64,000 bases of DNA, from NCBI GenBank assembly GCA_002221725.1, contig NJFT01000116.1, forward strand, positions 56,581 through 120,580, written 5' to 3'. This document shows positions 1 through 11,671 of this stretch, one piece after another. Below the pieces are notes generated by a model, which was not told where the DNA came from, ran no database searches, and saw only the letters and a list, made by a program, of their open reading frames with translations. Source of the stretch: Scedosporium boydii. Lineage: Eukaryota; Ascomycota; Sordariomycetes; Microascales; Microascaceae. The position numbers and the translations under genes were made by a program. The stretch's first letter is position 1, and the number at the start of each line of letters is the position of its first letter.

Positions 1-449
1 CGCCGTCGGCTGTCACCTGAACCTGACCGCGTGGGTTGGGGGATATCCACAGCACCGTGAAAACGGGAGAAGCTAGACGTAGAGCCAGTCGGTGTGGTGG
101 GTTGATGGGTTCGAGACGAGTAGTGTCCGGGGGCGGTACCCGAACCAAGATCGACTGGGGCCGGGGGAGAAGGGGCAGTCGTCGAGGAGCGGAATTGAGG
201 ATTCGAAGGGTGGTAGGTATTCGAAGGTTCTGCATGGGCGTCGGTTATGCGTTCGGGAGAGGATATAGGAGAGGCTTCGAAAGAGGTTCGCAGAGGGGTG
301 GCATGTCGAGGCGCATGTCCGAAGGACGAGGTGTCTACATGGAGAGGCTTAGGAGAGGGCGAAGGCGAGGAAATAGAGGAAGAAATACCGTTGGAGCGTT
401 GAAGAGCATGGCCGTCAGATTTCGAGTCTCGAGGAGGCAAATCGGTCAT
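1..449 (-). CDS. 5' end of an unrecognised Ser/Pro-rich fungal protein (partial)
   Basis: An open frame runs from an ATG at 449-447 leftward for 149 codons to the window edge with no stop, so the gene continues outside the window. The protein begins MTDLPPRDSKSDGH and is a low-complexity, disordered stretch rich in Ser, Pro and Thr (for example GISSSISSPSPSPKPLH). Such N-termini are common on fungal signalling and regulatory proteins, but no domain lies in the visible part, so no function is assigned. The frame stays open upstream of 449 to a TGA near 690 without another ATG, which favours 449 as the start unless a 5' intron exists. Codon use is C-ending and coding-like. Confidence is moderate that this is a gene and nil on function. 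Confidence 0.6.
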   Translation of the reverse strand, partial: MTDLPPRDSKSDGHALQRSNGISSSISSPSPSPKPLHVDTSSFGHAPRHATPLRTSFEASPISSPERITDAHAEPSNTYHPSNPQFRSSTTAPSPPAPVDLGSGTAPGHYSSRTHQPTTPTGSTSSFSRFHGAVDIPQPTRSGSGDSRR

Positions 450-3400
450 ATTCAGAGGATGAGGAGATGAGGTGAGGTTCGAGAGGATGTCGGAGAAAGG
501 AGGTGGTGAATCCGAGATTAAGTTCCCTGAGGTGCGCAGGGTGGGGTGTCTAGTGTGTATGGTGCGTTGTGTGCTGCGGGTGCGGGAATGGGTGTGTGGA
601 GGACAGGACGAGAACTCCAAGGAGACACGACCTGGTAAGGAAGAGAGGGCGCACACGGTTCTCGATTTGTCGATTTGGGGCTGGTGAGGTCACAGGCTTG
701 AATGCAACTAGGGGTGTGTGTTGGTGGGGTTCTTGAGGCGAAACACGGCGGGCGGCGGCGCTGACTACCGCGTAGCTAAACTCCTACCAACCAGCTGTGG
801 TCGCACGTGCTGGCCTCAACTGGACGAAATTGGCAGGATTGTCAGTGTTATCTGTCTTGAACAAAGGAGAGTGGCGCTCGGTGGGAATGGAAGGCAAGGT
901 CGGGAATTCGAAGACTAGAGGAAAAAAGGCGTCACACCCACGCAAGGGGGATGGTCGCGGGTGGAGGCTTCAGAAGGAAAGAAAAAGAAGAGGGGGAGAA
1001 AGTAAAATAAAATAAAATAAAAAATCAGATCGAGGTGGGCGGGCGGGCGAGTGCTTAATCAAAGAGGAGAAAGTAGGCCAAATGAATCCAACGACAGTTC
1101 AAGGAGAAAGCGGATTCGCTCTTCTGGGGCAGCAGAAGAAAAAGGCGCCCCAGCGCCCTGCAGGGAAATTGTGGAGAAAAGAACTCACAGCGACTTTGAT
1201 TCAGCCTGACAACGTTTGCAGCTCCCTCCCGTCCCTTCTTTTGAGCTTGTTTCCTTATCGATCCTTTCGTTATCTGTGTAAAGTCCGAAGTAGGTATGAG
1301 ATGAATGGCGCAAGACCCTCGTGTTCGAGAATTCCTTGGTGACTTCTTGGAATCGAGGGTCTGGGAGAGTCCAGTGAGACTCGGGCGATGGCGGCTTGGT
1401 GTCGCGGAATGGGCATAGACTAATCAATTGTTTTCGCAAACGGAGAAGGGAAAGTAGGATCGCAGCAAGGATATGCGAGGGTGTGGATATGTGTATATAG
1501 TGTCTGCCTGTGCCATATGTGTAACTGTAACGGCAAATGGAGGACACGACAGGGACTAGACAGTGACTATTGTAGCCCAATGCTCCGTCCAGTGAGGTGT
1601 ATTGTAGCCTCAACCAAGACAGAGAGTTAATAATAATACGCTGATGCAGGTATAGCAAGTGACGGCTTGCAGGAAAATGCAGGCGAGCAAGCTTAGTTGT
1701 GGCTGATTTCGAGCGCAGGCAATGGTCAAAGTCGGAGGGAAGATCAAAATCAATTGAAGCTAAGATGAGGAATGTGAACGAGAACGAGCACAAGGGGAAG
1801 AGGAGAACAAGAGATTGTGACAATATTACTCCCGTAGTCTTCGTACTTCGTAGTTCGTACTTGGTACACAATGAAAATCAAATGAAAAATGAAAATGGCA
1901 ATAACAATGTGACGAGAAGCTAATCTTCTGGTTTGGCTTGTGCTGCCGGCTGGTGACTCGTGACTCGACTCGACGATGCGGTACCAGGCACTATCGACCC
2001 GAGTTTTAATGGGTTTCGCCAATCCCATGCAAAAAATGGATCGAAATCCCTGGAGACGATGCTCGATGAGCACCTGAACAATGGAACAATGGATCGCCAG
2101 GCAAGTGCAACTGAAAAGGGACACAAAGGAGTCGGTCTCAAGTCTCGAGCTGCCGGGAATTCCAATCTTGAGTTGGATCCGCCAATAGGAATAATAATGG
2201 GATTAAAAAGAATAGGAAGAAAATTAAAATAAAATGAAAATAAGGCTCCAGCTGGGTGTTCTCAACCATTCGATATCTTTCAGACATGTCGTGACGCTGG
2301 TTCAATTCAATCACAGATCAATAGATCCTCGACTGGGGTCAGATTACAATTGCACATGCCAGACTCTTTGTGCATCAGTGATTTGTCGCTTCCCAAAATT
2401 GCAACGACGAAGTACTTCAGCTTCAATGTCCTTTCCAAAAGCAGCTGTGAGCCTGTGAGTCACTGATACGAGTCTCGCCCTTGAACTTCATTGTTGGAAG
2501 TTGCTATCATCAAAATGTGGGCGTCTTTATCTCCAAGACCGTACCTCCTTCCTCTCAACGACCCGATCTCGATACACCAAGATACACCAAAGGTAGGCGC
2601 TCCACTCCCACCGATACCTCGATGCGCCCAGGGAAAGCGCCACAATGCACAGAGCCAGGACTGGGACGCAAAAGGAAGGCTCCACTTGTCAAATTAATCG
2701 GAAGCTAGACAGCCTAACTGCTGCTGGCACGAGGAACGACTCGATGATCCAGAGACTCGAACAGCATCTCGGAGGAAGCGTGAGAAAGAGCGTGGATCTG
2801 CTGATGGTAGTGGATTGGTGAATTACACTAATTCCTTTGTAGTTTTGAGACAGAACTGGGGAAGCCAGAGCAGAGCGAGCTACCTCAGAGATCAGATCAA
2901 TTGGTCAATTCAACGTTGAATGAAGCTAGCGCATCTGCGGTCTGCTCGTGCCAACATTGAACTAAATTTTACTGCTTCGGATCAATAAAACGTTACATCG
3001 AATCTGTGTAGTGTACGAAGTCCATTGTACATTTCTCCTCAAGCCTGGCCAGGCCCTTGAGACCATCGATTGCGCTGAACCGGACCCTACTCCGTCACTG
3101 AAGTGGAATTACCAGAATCGAGTAGCCTGGTCATTCGCGCCTTTCACTTTGCAGTGACTTCTAAATCCCGTTCCTGAGATTGCCTCATCGAGCTTGTAGC
3201 TTTTCTTGAATCATATCAATTGATGTGCGCCGTTCTTCGTTAGCAAGCAAATATGCACATGTTATCGATCGAGCTGCGCAGCAGATCCCGAGCGTCCTTC
3301 TCTTGGCAATCGAACAATAAATTTGATATCGATCTCTGATGAACAGAGCATGTTGGTCCATCAATACAACTGAAGATCGAGACCCCTACAAATTTGTCTG

Positions 3401-5188
3401 CAAGTCATCTAATGGCAACTCTTAGCGGGCGTCTCTGCCGGGATGATGCAGATCACACACATCGAAATTGAAATCAAAAATCAAATCAAAACCCCCGATA
3501 TGATGTCCAGCTCCGTTGGAGGCCTACGAAGTGCGGAGGAAGACTCCAAAGAAAGGCGTCCCGGTGCTATCCAGGCTGTTTCCCTGCTGCTGCCGCCCGT
3601 CCTGAGCAGATATCTCCAACTGTGACGGTTTGATAATGCAGAGGTGCAGGTTGAGCTAGCGACCTGATATGACGCCGAGCACTGAGAAGACTCATTGATC
3701 GAACTTAATTCGACATTTAGAGAATGGAATCGCTAGGGCTGTGCCACATCCTGTTGCCCAGAGGATTGGCCAACAACCAAGTACCGAGCAAACAACCGTT
3801 CATGACAGCATGAGTCTCTAGTCGTCTCTCGCAAGATATCGTTCCATCGTCAGGAATTATCTGATCAGTTGTGGGCAATGCCCCATGTGTCCCAGCACAG
3901 AACGTTACATTGATTGGCAGACAACTCTCCTCCCTCGTTCTTGTTTCAAACTCTTGGTCTTCGATGATATTCGCGGTTCTTCGTCGACTCTCAATGGTTT
4001 CCCTTTCTCCATCCTTACTCAGAGCTTCTCTCCCTTTTCTCTCGCGACATGAAGAAAAAAAGTGATAGATCTTCCATTCTCTCGACTCCTTCATTCTCCC
4101 CATCTCTACCCCGACTCACGCCTATTGGTGCCGTCCCAACCCACGCCGCCCCAGCTGCACAACTCATTGGTTGACCACAAATCATTCCGTTTCCCCCCCT
4201 CCAGAAACTCTATTTTTGGCTTTCCCGCCCTCCCGAGAGGACTTTGATTGACCCGATATCAAAAAGAGGAAGAAAATAGTTGTGCAGAAGAGTGGTATCA
4301 AAGTATCTCGGTTGCCTAATTCAGCTCTTTCCGGACCTTGCGTAGGGAGAAACCTGTCACCAAGGTGGAATATCCCTACGTCACTTCTCTACCCTCGTCG
4401 AATTGGAAAATGCACGCTCTGGAAGATTGATCTCTGGCAACGACATCCTCCACCCAAACACTGTTCTCTGATACTCTTCTGGGAATTGAAATCTCATTAT
4501 TTGTATTTCTACCTTTTTTTTTAAAAAAAAGAAAAAAATTAATAAATTCTTTTTCTAAAAATAAATAAATAAATTAAATAATAATTGGGCGTTCGATGAT
4601 TCGGACTTCGAGGTTTTATATGGAACGGACAATGTCATTTTACGCCTCGAATCCGAAGTCTCGGTCCCCGCAGCCGGACCCGCCACTCCGATCCGGACTT
4701 CACAGAGCTGAAAAGTCACTCCAAGGTTCCACGCAAGGGCATCAGAAGTCCATCCTACTACATTACTACCCATTCAGTACGATAGCTAATACACATCCTA
4801 CTCGCCTCTTAATCCCGTCGTTTGAGTGGGAAAAAGAAATAGGTGAAGAGGGTAGAATATCCCCCCATGTCTAAAGGTTGTGGTGTAAGCCTGAAGTATG
4901 AGAAAAAAAAGTAGATTGTGCAGATCCGGCACTTCAGTGCCGTAGAAAGCAAGGCTGATTGAGGCGAACCATCTCCTTCCTTTTCGACTATGAAATAGTT
5001 TCTCGTAAAGGTATCTATTGGCTTCTTCTTGCTAAATGAGTGAAGTCCATCCAAACCGAGAATCCGGCTCTCGTATATCCCACACACTTTTCCTATAAAA
5101 GCGCCAATACTCCATTGTCCCAACAGAACGGTCTACTAAGAAGAAGACATGCCCCCATCTCCATATCCTACATAACCCACAAAACCCC
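450..5188. other. Intergenic region without a recognisable gene
   Basis: This 4.7 kb lies upstream of the minus-strand gene at the left edge and downstream of the ankyrin/zinc-finger gene. Frames are short or start at non-ATG codons. A GTAC-TTC-GTAC type repeat occurs at about 1838-1867, and a very AT-rich low-complexity patch (A and T runs, AAATAAATAAAT) lies at about 4513-4580. No RNA gene was recognised. Confidence 0.5.
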
Positions 5189-8100
5189 CTACCCAAACGA
5201 CCCCGCCGCACTACTCCCCCCCGTAGTCGCCCTATACCTACACCTCTCCATCTCATGCGTATTCCGATACCACTTGGTCGTCAACACCCTCGTACAGTTC
5301 TCGTTGCGGCACCTATACCCTGTCTTCTCGGCCCGCTGCGCGCAGCCCTCGCGCATATGCTTGTTCCGGTTGCTGACGCTCGAGAAGGTCTTTTGGCAGT
5401 TGTGGCACTTTAGACGTTTCGTTTCTCGGGTTGGGTCTTGGGTGTGCGAGGGGCTTTTGTACAGCTCGTTAGATTTATTTTCTTCCGTAGGGGGAAGCCT
5501 TTTTATAGGAAGGGGAAAAGAAGGGAGGTGGGGATGCGGGGATCAGAAACGTTTACCTCAAGTTGGTGGAGGAGTTTACTCGAGTCGGAACTGCCACGGA
5601 CGGGTGACTCATAGAAGACGCCGCCGAGCCCGTGTACCCCGTCGACGAGATCGAAATGGCCGAGAGCGAGAGGTTCTCTATCCTCCGGTCGAGGGAAAAA
5701 GGCCTGCCGAGCCGGGAATGCTGAGCGCTCTTGCTGTAGCCTCCGATGCTCTCAAAGTACAGGCTCAAAAGGTTGCAGGACCTGGAATATCCCGGGCCTT
5801 GGCGCCATACTTGCTGGACTGCATTGGAGTCGAAACCAAGTTGGAGCACTTTGGATGGGGGTTTCTTGTTAGCGAATCCAGCCACTTTCCCAACAACACG
5901 GAAGGCCGCGTAAAGAAGAACTTACTCGTCATAAGTGTAAGAACGATAGAAAACGCAACTGAAGCAACCAAAAGCACCGTCGTAGCCAAAATATCATACA
6001 ACTCCAAATTCGGAAACCTCTTCGGCACAGGCTCACTATCCATACTCTCCGCCAAAAACCGATCAACATCAAAAAACTCATCAATCGAAAACCCATCATC
6101 CACCGACTCCGACTCCGGCGTGAATGCAACCGACTCCGCGAGCCGCCGCTTCTGCGCCATGTTCCCGCCGGGGATGGGGATGGACATGGAAGGCGCTTGG
6201 CCGGAGGGCCAGCCTCCCTCTTTGGCCATGTACTGCTGTTGGATGGTGCTGAGGCGCGTGGCGTAGGGGGCCGATCGGCTCGGAATGCGCTGGTAGGTTC
6301 GTTCGAAGGTTATGAGGTCTTGGATTAGTTCTTGGAAGCGGACGAGGTTGACTTGGTCGTTGCGTTCGTGGAGGGGGGAGGAGAGGTCGGTGTAGGCCCA
6401 GAGTGAGAAGGCGATTTTGGTGAAGAGGATTTGTTCATCGGGTTCTAGGATGGTTTTCCACCGGCCGAGATCGTTGACGAATCTTGAAGAGAGTCAGTGC
6501 GCCCACTCTGTTTTGTCTCTCAAACCAAGAAAGAGACGAAAGGGGGGCGGGGGGAATCACTTACTGAAGATACATTGCGCTGTCATCATTACATATTGAC
6601 GTGCACAAAGCACTCGCCACAACCAAACAGTCCATGACTTCGATAATCCCCCCTCTCGGCGGATGGTTATTGATAATCTGTTTGAAGACGGCAAGTCCTC
6701 CATCCCAGACCTTGGCAAAGGACGAGAAATGCAATGCAACCTTGGCCTCTAGACTGCCATCTTCCGAGCCGGCAAGCGTATCCCTCACCCGCCTGCAGAG
6801 AGAATCCAGATACGTGATGAGATTCTTCCCAAGCATTTGCCGTTGCATATGGGCACCTCTTCTCTTGTGTGTCGCAGCAAGCTTGAAACTCGACCGCTCC
6901 TGTTCTTTCCTTCTAGTCCTATCGGTTGTTGCAGTCTGCGAAGCCCTTTCCGTAGTAGATATCGGTGCGCCTGGAACCCTGCCAAGAGTTGCCGGCGTGA
7001 TTGTGAGGTCCCTATTCCAATCGGAGGGCGGAAGAAGAGGTGATTTTTCGGGGGCGTAAGTAGCATCAGGCATGGACCGATCAAAGGAGCCTGTGCCCGG
7101 AATATCGATGCTCGGCGATGCCAACCCAGAGTCGACAAAGCTCGTAGCGGGTGAAGAAAATTCGTAAGGTGAAGAAGCAGAAAGCATAGCTAGAGCTCCG
7201 GATTCGAGGAGGATGTTCATTTGGTCATAGTCGTCGTTCGCTAGAGCGATAGTGATGGCCGTCTCCAGCTCACTTCGCTCATACCGACCGAAACCGAGGA
7301 TGTATCGCGTCACGTTGGGCTGGCGCCAATACACGGCGGCGGATAATGGCGTGAAGACATGGTGACCAATGCCAATGGCGGCATCGTCTGAAATGTGGCC
7401 TCTGAAAGTGATGTCCTCTGAAATGACGTCCTGGACAGTCTTGAGGTGGCCGAAGCGGATGGCTACGTGCAATGGATCAAAAGTGACATCGGGCAAGTCG
7501 GTACCTGGAATAAATGGTCTTCGGTCACTCGTGCGGGTGACTAGATCGAGAAGATACCAATATATATCGAACCGGCCTTGGTCCAGGATCTTGAGGAGGA
7601 GCGAAGGGTTATGTTGCAGCTCGATATCGCCTGAACGCACAATAGGCTCGCAGAGATTATAAAGCCCGACAAAATCACCGGTAAGAGCCAGTTCGGTGTA
7701 TTTTTCATTGAGAGCGCAGAGGTAATCCTCGGTGATGTAAGCTGGCATGAGGCCAAGCGCGAAGCAGTCGTCAATCTCATCGAGGCCGGCATCGATGCTA
7801 CGTTCATGAATGTTTTGAAGGTGTAATTGACACAGTACGCCACGCTGGCGGAACTGCTCCATGCCAATGCCTTCAAAGATAGCCCTGTCCAGCATGAGAT
7901 CTTCAACAAGAAGCCGGAATTCTAGAGTGGCTGGCTGGCCGGGGAGCTGAGTCTCCAGAACCTCGAGGTGCTGATGGAGAGCGTCATAGTACTTCATCAA
8001 AGTGTCAAAGTCGGACGGGAGATACTGCGGGTTGGTGTCATACGTAGCAAGAGCATTGAAGATGGTCACCATCAGGCCGTCACTCTGAATGTTGATGCCG

Positions 8101-8470
8101 AGAGTCTTGCGAATTCGATCCTTTTCCACGACGAAGGCTATGTGGGGAGATGGAACAATCTCCTGGACGGGGACGAACTTGCCCCTGCCGGCCGAGATAC
8201 CGGTGTATACACTTCCCCTGCTCTCGGTGTTAGTGAAAGGGCCAGACAGACAGACAGACAGACAGCCTCTCGCTTTGCAATCGGGTGGTTCATAAGGGGT
8301 ATGAAGGGGGCATTTTATCGCATGGGATGTATCTCTAACCCTTCGAATTTTTCGAGGTAAGCAAAGTGAGGCATGAACCGAGGCGGCGTCGGGAGAAGTA
8401 GCGGTGCCTGACCCTCTAACAAATCCGTGACGCCGGTTCCAGGCTGGGGTTCTAAGAAGAGGTCCTCCAT
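5189..8470 (-). CDS. Ankyrin-like repeat, membrane segment and C2HC zinc-finger protein (5 exons)
   Basis: Exons on the minus strand are 8470-8340, 8217-6565, 6506-5926, 5848-5557 and 5453-5189, giving 973 residues. Residues 1-44 (MEDLFLEPQPGTG...) come from a short first exon in a different frame from exon 2. The splice restores the reading YLEKFEGGSVYTG, with a CACTAACACC branch site before the GCAG acceptor. Ankyrin-like repeats lie at about residues 290-385 (LHVAIRFGHLKTV, TPLSAAVYWRQPNV). A hydrophobic segment at 767-788 (ILATTVLLVASVAFSIVLTLM) could span a membrane. The C-terminus has two zinc fingers: C902-X2-C905-X12-H918-X4-C923 and C934-X4-C939-X12-H952-X4-C957. Two acceptors are uncertain. 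The one before 6506 was chosen because the more typical site at 6484 breaks the frame. The one before 5848 has an in-frame alternative about 40 nt downstream. No named family is claimed; a role in protein-protein contact or regulation is inference from the domains. Confidence 0.78.
8243..8265. repeat. CAGA tetranucleotide microsatellite in intron 1
   Basis: Five and three-quarter copies of CAGA (TGTC on the transcribed strand) lie inside intron 1 (8218-8339) of the ankyrin/zinc-finger gene, upstream of its branch site. The repeat reads through without a stop, which makes the intron look like part of a longer open frame. Confidence 0.9.
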
Positions 8471-9921
8471 GATTGATTGGAAGCGTCCAATCTCTCGTCA
8501 GGGTTCGTAAAGGGATTTCTCCATGTAGAAGGATGAAGAAGGGAGAACGAATGGTGGGCTGACACTTTTTGGTTGCGTGGTGAGACTGGACGTGAGATTG
8601 AGAGCGAGAGAGACTGATGGTTTGCGATTGCTGCACCGAATCCTGTTGGTGGCCGATCTGAGGTGCGCATCCACTAGATCCGTCCCGTCCCTGGTGTCCT
8701 GTCAGATGCGGCTGTGCCAATTTCGAACAACACAGGAGAGCCTTTTAGGATTCAGAATAAAGAATGGACGTTTCCAAGTTCCCCCCGAAGACACACAAGG
8801 AATTCAAGGAAGATGAAGAAGAAGAAATCTAAAGTTACTCGCGAAAAGCGCTTGGCTCATTGTAAATACCAGATTCGCATCTGTATTGATGGAGGCAACC
8901 TCTCTTTTAAGGCAGGCATCCAACGGGGTAAATTTAGAAATTAGGAATCTGCGTGGGATTTTATGAGGTTGTCTTTAATGGTCTGCGCGACTTGGGAATT
9001 GACATGGAAAGGTTCCGGGAGATGGGTGATGGGAGATGCAGGTGTTAGGATTGACCATAACGAAGTACGTGCAGACATGCCAAACGAGGCAACAAACCCG
9101 CTCTTTTCCGTATAGAAACGTCATCAGCTACTCTCTCTCTCCCTCTCGGCCCACATGCCTGGTGATCTTCCTGGTGGCCGCAGTACTAAGTTTATAAGTA
9201 GTAGCTATGGTGGCCACCGAATCCATCATCCGCGCTCCAAGTGTCCCCTCTTCCAGCGATTTCGATCAAACGGCGCTGGGGTGCTCAGACAGCCTGCTGG
9301 ACATTAAGAACCGAGCCCGGACATCTCAGATCCAGGCGGGGGCACTGAATGGGCTCATCGGGAGCCGAGCTGCATGAATTAGGAATCGCTCCACCGCTGG
9401 CAGGGAATAAATACTGGGCGGCACCCTGAGCCGTTTGTTTCCTGTTCGGCTGAAGGACTTCACAAGCCTTGTTTCTCGAGAGACGGCCCGGAGCGATTCT
9501 GAGATCTGAGATTAAATTCACGTCTTGTAAAATATAATCCATACTTTGATCTGGGCAGTGGATCTTTGTGGCCTTTCAGTGTTGCTCATAGTCTTAAGAG
9601 TCTTCGTCGAGGTTCGATTTGGAAGTTGCTCAAAGTCTGGACCCGGGCAAACGTCGGGAGAAGCGAGTATTATGTTAACAGTGCGATAATGGGACGACGG
9701 ACGGACCCCCGCGGAGCACGGACCAATCGACCCGACCAGAGCACTGGAAGAACCAAAAAGCGCTTTACGCCCCTCGACGCGTCTTGTCGCGTCTCCGAAT
9801 TTGATAGTGGAATCCGTAATGCGTGCCTCGCCATTTGACCTGCCCACCCTCACATCTCGGAGGCAACACTTTGAACCCACGCAACGAGTGCCCCAACTTC
9901 CGTGACAGTGACAACCAAAAG
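8471..9921. promoter_or_regulatory. Divergent promoter region between the ankyrin/zinc-finger gene and PRI2
   Basis: This 1451 bp stretch separates two divergently transcribed starts and contains no convincing gene. The PRI2-proximal part holds a CCAAT box at 9723-9727 and MCB-like sites at 9776-9793. A 28-codon upstream ATG frame at 9819-9905 ends 16 nt before the PRI2 start. Confidence 0.5.
9776..9793. promoter_or_regulatory. MCB (MluI cell-cycle box) pair upstream of PRI2
   Basis: The palindrome GACGCGTC at 9776-9783 contains a perfect ACGCGT core. A near match, TCGCGTC, follows at 9787-9793. They lie about 130-145 bp before the PRI2 ATG. In ascomycete yeasts, MBF (Mbp1/Swi6) binds ACGCGT to drive G1/S expression of DNA replication genes, including primase and polymerase-alpha subunits. 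The site is seen; its use in this organism is inferred. Confidence 0.6.
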
Positions 9922-11671
9922 ATGCTTAAGCAAGACTTCAATCGACAGGAGCCAAAACGGCGGATTGTCGGCGACCGCAAGCAAAATGTCGCCGACGCCG
10001 CATTCAAGGATGCCAGCTACCCCCATCGCCTCAACTTTTACACGCATGCCCCCACCGCCGACATCACCCTCGAGGAATTCGAGCAATGGGCTATCGACCG
10101 GCTAAGAGGTATGTATACGCTTCTTGTCTCTCCGTCCAGAAACTTAGAAACTCGGGAGTCAACAACATATCGGCTAACAACCCCCTCCTCCAGTCCTCTC
10201 CGAACTTGAAGCCTGCTCGTTCCGCAACAAATCCCCCGCCGAAACCACCGCCCACATGAAACCCATCCTCGAGAAATACCTCCCCCTCTCCCCCAACTCC
10301 TCCTCCTCCACCAAGCTCTCCGAGCAGCGCAAAAAGGACCACTACAGCCACTTCATCCTCCGCCTCGCCTTCTCCTCCACCGACGATCTCCGCCGCCGCT
10401 TCGCCCGCGTCGAGACCATGCTCTTCCGGCTGCGCTTCGACACCGACACGGAGCGGTCCGCCTTCGTGTCGAGCCTCGATATCGATTGGTTCGAGCCCGT
10501 TTCGGACGAGGAGCAGGCTGAGCTGAGGGAGGACCTACAGACTATCGCGGGATTCGACAAGAGGACGGGCGCTGTTGAGGAGACGTGGTATAAGGTGGAT
10601 TGGATGCGCGTGCCGGATTTGGTGGAGTCGAGAAAGGTGCTTTTGAAGGCGGGTAAGGCGTATGTGCCGAGTCGGGAGCAGGCTAGTATGATCATCACCG
10701 AGTTTACGTCGAGGTTGGAGAAGCAGCTGATTGTAAGTCTTATTCTCTTTTCCACCTCCGTTGTCACAGTGAAGAAAAAGTCGGAAAGAAAGGCGCTAAC
10801 ACTATATCTAGCTCACATCCCAAGCGATACCCGACCTCGACGAGGATGACCGCCTCGTGCCCATCCTTGACCACCTCTCCAAGAGCTTCGTCACCCCCGA
10901 CAGCTCCTACATGTCCGGCTCCACCGTCCCCGAAGGCGCCGAGATCAGCGCCCGCAACATCGACAACCTCTCCCAGCACTTCCCCGCCTGCATGTCCCAC
11001 CTGCACCGCAGCCTTCGCCGCGACGCCCACCTCAAGCACTACGGCCGTCTGCAATACACGCTGTTCCTCAAGGGCATCGGGCTGAATCTCGAGGAGTGTC
11101 TGATCTTTTGGCGCAGCGGGTTCAGCAAGATTACCGACGATACTTTCAACAAGGAGTATCGGTACAACGTGCGTCATTGCTACGGTGATGTCGGTGGTGA
11201 TTCGAATCGTAGGGGAGGTGGGTATAGCCCGTATAGTTGCCAGAAGATCTTGACGGAACATGCTCCTGGTCCTGGGGAGGCGCATGGGTGTCCGTATAGG
11301 CACTTTGATATGGACAATCTTACGACGTTGCTGCAAGGTATGGGGGTTACGGATCGGTCGGTGATTCAGGGTGTCAAGGAGGATCGAGATGGACGCAGGT
11401 ATCACATGGCTTGCAATCGGTAAGAGATTCTCCCCACCCCCCAAACGACACATTTCTATTCCGGTCATACTTCTTGTCTAACCAGGAGTTCTATAGCGTG
11501 TTTGAACATCTCCATAAGTCGGAGATTAAAAAGGCGAAAGACGAGTCCGTCATGACAGCCGCCCAGCTCGAGACCATCGTGCATCCCAACGAGTACTTTA
11601 AGAGGAGCTATCTCTTGAAGAACATGGGGAAACACCGTGGAGGTGATGCAGATGTTAAAATGGAGGAATAG
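9922..11671 (+). CDS. PRI2: DNA primase large subunit (4 exons)
   Basis: Exons are 9922-10108, 10194-10732, 10812-11419 and 11497-11671, giving 502 residues, close to the usual length. The introns are 77-85 nt with GTATGT/GTAAG donors and CTAAC branch sites. The protein is the regulatory large subunit (p58 family) of the primase heterodimer in the DNA polymerase alpha-primase complex, which makes RNA-DNA primers in the nucleus. The N-terminal domain carries YPHRLNFYTHAPTADITLEEFEQWAIDRL. The C-terminal iron-sulphur domain has all four expected cysteines: C302 (HFPACM), C385 (YSPYSCQKIL), C402 (HGCPYRHFD) and C443 (MACNRVFEH). The ATG at 9922 (MLKQDFNRQEPKRR) is the first in-frame ATG; the open frame extends upstream only through a GTG. 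A GC-skewed codon bias marks exons 2 and 3. G1/S control is suggested by the upstream MCB boxes. Confidence 0.95.

Noticed and set aside
1185..1871. Minus-strand 228-codon frame
   Set aside because: It starts at TTG, has no domain and lies in intergenic DNA containing the dispersed GTAC motif.
5040..6266. Plus-strand 408-codon frame
   Set aside because: It is antisense to exons 3-5 of the ankyrin/zinc-finger gene and has no domain.
8471..8720. N-terminal extension of the ankyrin/zinc-finger ORF up to 8720
   Set aside because: The long frame continues upstream by reading through intron 1 and the first exon in the wrong frame. The ATG at 8470 in another frame, plus a CTAAC branch site and clean splice, gives a better protein.
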